From Acheta domesticus (lineage: Eukaryota; Arthropoda; Insecta; Orthoptera; Gryllidae): a stretch of 64,000 nucleotides of DNA. The DNA lies in assembly GCA_031308135.1 (NCBI GenBank), contig JAHLJT010008756.1, positions 70,245,215 through 70,309,214 of the forward strand. The letters run 5' to 3'. The position numbers and the translations under genes were made by a program. Below, piece by piece: positions 57,611 through 64,000 of the stretch (positions are counted from its first letter, which is position 1; every line of letters starts with the position of its first letter). The notes below the pieces were generated by a model. It was not told the DNA's origin. It saw nothing but the letters and a program-made list of their open reading frames with translations, and did not search any database.

Positions 57611-57820
57611 ATGCTACTCGTTTTATATCTAATATCGTCGACCGCGAATAAAACTATCGAATTTATGAGTAGACAAACGAGCGGGCAACTATTCGCTGAA
57701 GGTAAACAGCAAAAAACGCCTTCAACTCCCCTCACTGATAGTACTGTTGTAACTATAACCGACCAATACGAAGGGTTAAGAGTCGGTGACGTCTCTCTTC
57801 CAAGCACCACGCAACATTAG
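57611..57820 (+). other. 69-codon open frame flanked by short direct repeats
   Basis: ATG-to-TAG frame with a hydrophobic start (MLLVLYLISSTANK), then a polar segment (SGQLFAEGKQQKTPSTPLTD, then VTITDQYEGLRVGD). Composition is more coding-like than its flanks. TAATTCCCAT occurs just before (57600) and just after (57825), each preceded by TTTAA. No family recognised; it could be a small gene, an exon or an inserted fragment. Confidence 0.22.
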
Positions 57821-57839
57821 TTTTAAATAATTCCCATAC

Positions 57840-58430
57840 CAAAATTCTCTCTTGGAACAGATGCAGTGACGATAATAAATTATCTTATCTAGTCTGAAGA
57901 GGTATTAATTATAGTTTAAAGATATTTTATTCACTTCAATATTTAAAGTCAACTTATTTAAATTCATCTTTCATTATTTAAAGTAAGAAAACATCAATTT
58001 CATAATAAATATTATTATAAGTAAGCGTATAAGTATTGAGTATAAACAATTGTTGAAATTGTCCATGGCAACTATTAACTAGCATCAGTTTGTCACTCTT
58101 CGCAGGATGAATAGTAAAATTTATAATATATTGGAATATTTACCGAGTCCCAATATTTGAATTATCTACTTATCGTAACATCTTATTAAAATATTCAATT
58201 GGCTATCACACTCGGTGTAATGTCCTCGTTTGATTATTCTCCAATCTCTAATGGAAATAAAATGTCTTACGATGTCTACTTCGGAAATAGCTATAATTTA
58301 GTTATTTTTTATCGCTGTTATCTGTGTGCGTAAACTATAGTTTGGAAAATTACAATGGAAGATTTGCAAACCCGCCAGCTACTTGCACCATCGGCTACCC
58401 AACAGCTCGTAACAAGGAATCCTCATAAAC
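57840..58430. other. unannotated AT-rich stretch
   Basis: No features recognised. Confidence 0.4.
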
Positions 58431-58439
58431 TTGTCGAAC

Positions 58440-58850
58440 TCTATCCGTAGTATCGATTTCCATTCAAATGAGCCTTATCACGACCGACCCCACGTGGCCT
58501 CCGAGAGTCCGCTGGCCAAGGAAAACGCTCCTGCGGGGCGGCAGCGGGCGTTAATTGACGCTACGTAAACAGAACCGGCAAACTTTCTCGGCTGTAATGG
58601 CTCCGCGGCCGAGGGCGCATTTCCAAAATCTCATTAAACGCGTGCCTAATGCCTGGCATTAGCGGCGGAATCGTGGAAGAAGCCGGCAAACTTCGGGGCG
58701 TCATTAACCGTTCACGAAATGCGAAAATATTTACCCGCGATGGACGGTAGCCCCGCCGGGAATGTATATCATTGGCGGTAAATCACTTTAATAAAATCAC
58801 GATCCACCGCGCCACGTGCGGCCTCGCTCGAGGATCCCCTTCCCCATCCT
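58440..58850. promoter_or_regulatory. GC-rich block with TTAATTGACG/CATTAGCGG motifs, possible conserved noncoding DNA
   Basis: High-complexity mixture of GC-rich words and homeodomain-type cores: GCGTTAATTGACGC, CTCATTAAACGCG, CCTAATGCC, GCATTAGCGGCGG and GTCATTAACCG. It starts with the 58465 copy of CAAATGAGCCTTATCACGAC. No frame is convincing. The texture matches the block at 27480-27620. Regulatory role inferred. Confidence 0.42.
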
Positions 58851-58867
58851 TCCAGCCCTTCGGACGC

Positions 58868-59480
58868 CGGGAGAGGTGGCTCAGGGCATCAACTAAAGCC
58901 ACTGCAGTGCCTCTGACCGAGAGGTAATTTGGTAGTAACTAATATTATACAATTAGATTATTTTGGATATGGTATGTCTTATAGTATTGTTGAAATGCGT
59001 ACCAACCGCCGGGTTCGAGTCCCGACGGTGGCAGGATTTTCGACACTAGGTCGAGTTCTATCGCTGGAGGAGTATTCTAGAGACCGGCTGCTCTGATCGG
59101 TAGTTTTAAGTGGTTTCTCCCATCAATACCATGCGAATGCCGGAGCACTACCCCATCAAACGGGTCATGGACCGCGTGCGATCTTTCCTTCCCATTCCTT
59201 CTTCTATTCTACCCCTTACACATGCACATGCACTACACTACCAAACATGCCTAGATACAGTTTGGGACGTTAAACTTGTCTCGCTTAGCGCGGTGCCCCG
59301 TTGCCGGTGGGAGACACCTGGCTGGGGAAAACCCCGGTAGATGACGGTCGGTGCCGGATTATCGCCATCCGGCGGGCCAAGATCATCGTCACCTCACGTT
59401 CGAAAAACATGCACTACACTTACATGACCTTTGTAGTTAACTCTTCCGGAATCACTAGTAATCAATCAATCCAACCTTTC
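58868..59480 (+). mobile_element. tRNA-derived SINE-like element, longest copy
   Basis: The A box TGGCTCAGGG (58877-58886) and a perfect B box GGTTCGAGTCC (59012-59022) lie 135 bp apart, far more than the usual 30-45, because an AT-rich segment of about 80 bp (58925-59005) interrupts the head. The body (59023-59480) shares successive blocks with 7254-7570, 17524-17820 and 21680-21880, so those are partial copies. Frames in the body are not conserved. Confidence 0.7.
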
Positions 59481-60540
59481 GTACTCCTTTCGTACTCTTT
59501 GGACTCCCGCTCCCCGCTTCGATGGAGCCATGGATTTTGCAGGGCGGGAAAAATCTGTTGTGTATCTTCTTTCTGAGGAGAAGTACAGACGGCTGTCCCA
59601 TGTTGTACATATACCGCATGTAATAGATCTTTCACTTTAAAAGAAGAATATGAACTAAATTCTATTTATGTGTTTCGTCGCCCGAGAGACACAATCTTTC
59701 TCTGCTAGATGGCGAAAAGAGCGTAGTACAATGCGACAGAACAAGCCTGATGGCAGCCCTCTCGTAAAAAAAGTTATCATTGTATTGAATTGAAATTGGG
59801 TCCCCTTGACCTTTCACCTCACATTGGATGTTCTGATTTGGATGATTTCATATCATCTTCTGAGATCATTAGTGACTAAACTTTGGAAAAGTAGTTTTGT
59901 ATTACTTCCATTTGAAGTTCTAGTAGGATTATGTATATTTACATGTTTACCTAAATAAGACGCTAGTGCATACTAGTATAAATCAGTACACTAGTGCTTT
60001 GTCATAGATATACGACAAAAAGAGGTAATTGAAGAGTCCTTGACACATTCTCAATAATTTCGACGTTATGTCAAATTGTTTGTAGCAGCAGACATCTTCA
60101 TCTCGTCACAGTGCCTGAGCATATTGAACAAATGGTTGGATTCAACCCACAACCGTCGGCTCCTTGTGCTTGGCCATCCGCGTCAGCCATGAGTCATCAA
60201 CGCCAGTTATGGCCTAATAGATATTTGTTTTAGTTATCTCTATTCTCGTTGAAGTTCCGTAAAGGCCCCTTTTACAGCCCTTTACGATCGTCACAATACA
60301 AACAGGACTATTTTCGCAAGAAAATTAAATTGTATAAATATATATTGTAAAAATATTCTCAGGTTCAAATATGTTACATATGAATTAAAAAGGAAATTAG
60401 TTTATGCAGCAATCTTTGAAAACTCTTACTCAAGTGCGTAATTTTTCACAAACGTACACCATTTGGTTTCCATTAATCAATTATATTGTTTACTATTATC
60501 CGAATACATACAAAAATTATAATTGTTGCCATATTTTCTG
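59481..60540. other. unannotated stretch
   Basis: Mixed AT-rich DNA. CTGCTAGATGGCGAAAAG at 59704 is a common arthropod repeat-like word but cannot be assigned. Confidence 0.35.
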
Positions 60541-60547
60541 TTTCTAA

Positions 60548-60700
60548 GGGACCGTCCATAATTACGTAACGCAAATTTCGAGTATTTTCAATATCCCCTC
60601 CTCCTTGTAAAGCACTTCCCTATCTCTGTGTAACGCAGCGCAACGTTGTCTCAGACCCCCTCCCTCCTCGTTTAGCATTACGTAATTTATGGATGACCCC
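60548..60700. mobile_element. 153-bp MITE, probably PIF/Harbinger-like
   Basis: Termini GGGACCGTCCATAATTACGT (left) and, on the complement, GGGGTCATCCATAAATTACG (right) form imperfect inverted repeats of about 26 bp. They are flanked by TAA on both sides (60545-60547, 60701-60703). A 3-bp TAA duplication with GGG-initial ends fits PIF/Harbinger. The interior is too short to encode anything. Confidence 0.75.
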
Positions 60701-60774
60701 TAAGATTCCATGCAACAAAAAATATAACATAACTGCCTTTTTGTTCCTGGCATGAAATTCAGGTACTTATAATT

Positions 60775-61060
60775 CTTTCCGGTACGGTTCTCGACAAGAC
60801 CTTCCGAACCTTCGCGTCGAGAGCCTCCTATTTAAAACGGGAAGCTGCATCACTTCCCTGGCCGACCTCACGCTCTCCTGAGCGCCATCTGCGCGCCACT
60901 TGCTCTCGTTGCGAACTCCGCCCCTCTGCGCAGCCTCTGCCATCTGCGCCCCGTCCACCACGCAGTGCTCTCCGACCTCGACGTGCCGCACGAAACGAAT
61001 ATCGATAGCGCAGATCGATCGGGATTCGTGCCAAGTTCAATCCGTGAGTTTGATGGATTT
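60775..61060. other. GC-rich, CpG-containing segment
   Basis: Raised GC with GCGCCATCTGCGCGCC-type words. Two overlapping minus frames (60767-60991, 60828-61082), no domain. Possible promoter or exon. Confidence 0.25.
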
Positions 61061-61199
61061 GAAAAAAATCATTTGAAGTCATGAAGATCGTGTTTCACTT
61101 GTATCGTTATTTTACTATATTATTTATTCGGAATAATTTTATTCCTTTCGTTTTGTGGGAATCGAATTTCACAGATAAAACTCGTTTAAATTGATTTAT

Positions 61200-61425
61200 A
61201 TAGTCTTTGTGGGTGCGTCAGTTACTAAGGTCGTTAAGTTCCGAAAGTGTAGTGCATGTTATATCCCGGGAAGTGGCGGAGTTACTCCCCAGATGAAACA
61301 GTCTGATATGGAGCCGACCTACATATTGGCTAGTCGAGTTGCCCCCTTCAAGTCTCCAGGGAGGTATCGCCTCAGCCCGGACCAAATTCTAAGCTACCTA
61401 GTCTTCCGTCGTGATGGCGCATCTT

Positions 61426-61466
<41 letters not shown>

Positions 61467-61640
61467 GGGAAGGAGAAGACCACGATTAGAAAGGAAAATT
61501 TGCGTGCGGTTCTTGGCCCGTCTGTTTGGGTATTCCTCTGGTTGTCCCTGGTGTCGGAGAAACCACGGAAAACTACGTATCAGAGCAGACAGTCGCTAGA
61601 ATTCTTTTCCAGATCAGTGGCTGAATTTGACCTAGCAATG
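61200..61640. repeat. moderate-GC segment with (GT)n microsatellite
   Basis: A perfect (GT)n run spans 61428-61461. The 150-codon plus frame through it encodes a Cys-Val run from the repeat and has no recognisable domain elsewhere. GGAGAAACCACGGAAAAC (61556) resembles SINE-tail sequence seen at 30311. Confidence 0.5.
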
Positions 61641-62765
61641 TAATAGCTGAAGGCGCCTTGTTTAGAGCTCAGAGGAAATTGTTAGAGTAATGCAATAGGT
61701 AACAACATCAGTGCCTTAGATTGAATATTTAGTTTCATTAAATCCACGCCCAATTCAAGCCAAAAGAGACAAAAGAAATTGTATTATCCATAGATACACA
61801 AATAAATGGGAACTGACAATATAAAATCATGTTGTATAGATGCATTCAGCTTTTGCTCCAACGGAAGAAGATAGTATAGAGAAAAAACAAAAAGAAGTGT
61901 CAAGTTGTAAGCTGAGGCGGAATAAGCCATACAACACGGCCAGGAATTATCATAAATAGTTAGACGTTAGACTTCGTCCTGAACAAGTAATGATTCTCAA
62001 GTTACCGCTATTATTTTTCCATTTGCATATTGTAATAACACACAATGAATCCGAAAGTATTATATTGACGTAAATGTGGCACTGAATTGCAATGAAGCAA
62101 ACGTGCCTCACGTTTTCCTAGAATTTAGGTCGAAAGTTCAAGTAGAGTCCGGGGTGCAGTGCACTTCGCGGGACATCTTCATGCTCAATTTACCATGACT
62201 CAACTGTTACATTAAAACCCTACATAATATTAAATTTTCATAACAGTTAACCAGAAGATTTTGGTGTTCATGTACAAAGATTGTATGATATATTGATTGA
62301 AATTTCTTCCCTAAATAAAGTATCAATGACTGAATTAATTTGACTACAATCTTTAACACTTAAGATGACTTATGTTTCTTTGATTTGAACGAAAAATTAT
62401 AAACTGATTATTAGAAAAAACTATGCTTTGTGAAAAACATCAACCAAATGAAAAATCAATTTATTATTATTATTTTGTTCAGCCTCCGCAAATGTAATTC
62501 CTCACGTGACAAAGACCTCCATCTTTTTTTCAGTGCATCGAGCTTTGAGCAGATCACTTCGACGATGGGTCTCCATTTCAATCAGCAGAAAAAACGATAA
62601 TTATTATAGAATTTCAGGAACATAAAAGAAAACTTTTTGAATAAAAATCGCGTTATGAAAGGATTGTCGGTGAAATAATTCAGATTTTCACAAAAGAAAC
62701 ATTTTCATTAGTTATGGCCCAGCTATTAATGAACTCAATAATAGATAATAAACTTGATAAATTGT
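61641..62765. other. unannotated AT-rich stretch
   Basis: No features recognised. Confidence 0.4.
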
Positions 62766-62767
62766 TT

Positions 62768-62882
62768 ATACTTGATGATTCTGATAATAATATATAATAT
62801 AAAATATACTTGATGATTCTGATAATAATATATAATATAAAATATACTTGATGATTCTGATAATAAACTTTTATAACTTCAT
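62768..62882. repeat. 38-bp tandem repeat, about 2.7 units
   Basis: ACTTGATGATTCTGATAATA starts at 62770, 62808 and 62846 with nearly perfect identity, implying recent expansion. Confidence 0.93.
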
Positions 62883-63870
62883 TCACGGGAATGACAATGC
62901 AGGTCAGAACTTGTGGCAAGCTGTGCTTAGCGATCCTCTTCGTTTGATATGGCTATGTTCACCGGTGATCCCAACTGATACCCGTGAATTTGGAAGTATT
63001 TTCGCAAAACTCCTTTTAACTGGTTCTTTACTTTTTGATGAATGAAGGTCATTCAAATATTTTTAGGTCCATAGTGTTAACGTTTTACGTTTTAGCCTGA
63101 ATGTTACAAAACGAATAAATATCATTGTTTTAATGCACTGTACTGAAAGTATCTTCATTGAAAAAATGTAATTACAATAAAACTACTAGATGCATTAGAA
63201 ATTACTGGGGGAAATCGTGATCCCCCCAGCGTCGCTCGTGTTCCAAATACTGTCCTTACTAATGCTTTCAAGAATACATTTTTTCAAGGAATATGGATCT
63301 TTTTGATTGATTTGTAAGTAATAATATTTTTTGGGTGAGATTTTTGAAGTCTGGATTATATCGCACTCTAGCATTACAAACACCCAACAGTTAGGCGCAA
63401 TACTACCAAGCATGGGTCACTTTAAGAACTTACTTCATAAATCTAACCTTTTAAATAATGGTATCTCTATTTTAGTTTGTTTTGCATTTTTACAAATCAT
63501 TATATTCTTAAGACACTTTTCCATTATGTTGCGTATATTGCCTGCATAATAAAATGATGTTTCTTCTATGTTCAATGGTATCAAAATACGCTAAATCCTA
63601 TTTTTAACTATATGACTGAATGTGAATACTTTTCCTTTCTGAAACATTATATTAAATGGAGATACGCCACTTTGGAGGTAATTTCAGCTTTGAACATGTG
63701 AAATCTGGGTAACTCCATCTGAGGAATCTGTATCTCTTCTTTATTTACCCAGTAGATACAACACATTGCTAGAATACGAATTCACAATCTTTCGGGACCC
63801 GGCTGCACAGGGGAGCAATTATATGCATAATTCGTTAAAATGAATACAGGACACAACATATCTTCTTGTT
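62883..63870. other. unannotated AT-rich stretch
   Basis: Short frames only; nothing recognised. Confidence 0.4.
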
Positions 63871-63877
63871 TCACATT

Positions 63878-64000
63878 CTTTTGTTCTTCTTCTTCTCATT
63901 CTTCTTCTTCTGCTTCTGTTCCTTTTAGTTTTTCTATTCTTCAATATTTTATTTTTCCAACCCTTCTCCTCCATTCCCTTATCTTCTTCTTCTTCTTCTT
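63878..64000. repeat. (CTT)n-rich tract running off the window
   Basis: Repeated TTCTTC/CTT units from about 63878, becoming a perfect (CTT)n at 63980-64000, interrupted by a T-rich segment. Continues beyond the window. Confidence 0.85.

Noticed and set aside
61191..61643. 150-codon plus-strand frame
   Set aside because: Runs through a (GT)n microsatellite giving a Cys-Val run; flanking parts match nothing and resemble repeat DNA.

Overview
The window looks like non-genic DNA (intergenic or long-intron) from an arthropod nuclear genome, most likely an insect. Evidence: AT-rich background, several tRNA-derived SINE-like repeats, two 5'-truncated non-LTR retrotransposon ends with arthropod-type proteins, and non-autonomous DNA transposons of the hAT, piggyBac, Transib and probably PIF/Harbinger types. 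There are also microsatellites, tandem satellites and short GC/CpG-rich islands. No operons, Shine-Dalgarno sites, rRNA, intact tRNA genes or CRISPR arrays are seen. The species cannot be fixed from the sequence. No complete host protein-coding gene can be supported; a few exon-like open stretches with good splice donors are listed at low confidence.

Layout. 1-2640 is an extreme A-rich, T-poor (ACGAAAA)n-like tract, followed by a higher-order tandem array (2966-3612). 3946-10660 is a patchwork of two related repeat families (called A and B here), a ~350-bp satellite, a SINE-like copy and a tRNA-like repeat. 10962-15700 is mostly unannotatable. 15800-17820 holds a TC microsatellite, a CpG-rich island, a hAT-type MITE with a perfect 8-bp target duplication, a piggyBac-type MITE sharing that junction, and a SINE-like copy. 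18415-19800 is a ~530-bp tandem array. 20380-23800 is a CpG island followed by long pyrimidine-rich degenerate repeats broken by transposon pieces. 24712-26110 is a minus-strand LINE tail.

26127-31430 has a SINE-like segment, CT-rich DNA and a GC-rich block with homeodomain-type TAAT motifs. 31430-37600 is nearly featureless. 37640-46400 has CpG islands, an inverted repeat, a candidate exon, a SINE with a (TAA)n tail, a decayed repetitive arthropod protein gene, a second LINE fragment with a readable FADD motif, and a 625-bp Transib-type element with CACAGTG ends and CGTCG target duplications. 46400-52600 has two candidate exons, a family A end, and a decayed piggyBac-like element with a 238-bp hairpin inside it. 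53560-58850 has a 124-bp minisatellite and GC-rich islands that share the 12-mer GCCTTATCACGA three times in one orientation. 58868-64000 has a SINE-like element, a 153-bp Harbinger-like MITE and simple repeats.

Interaction: nothing here forms a pathway. The repeated CpG islands and shared AT/GC motifs suggest, as inference only, the regulatory neighbourhood of a large gene whose exons lie mostly outside, densely colonised by mobile elements.
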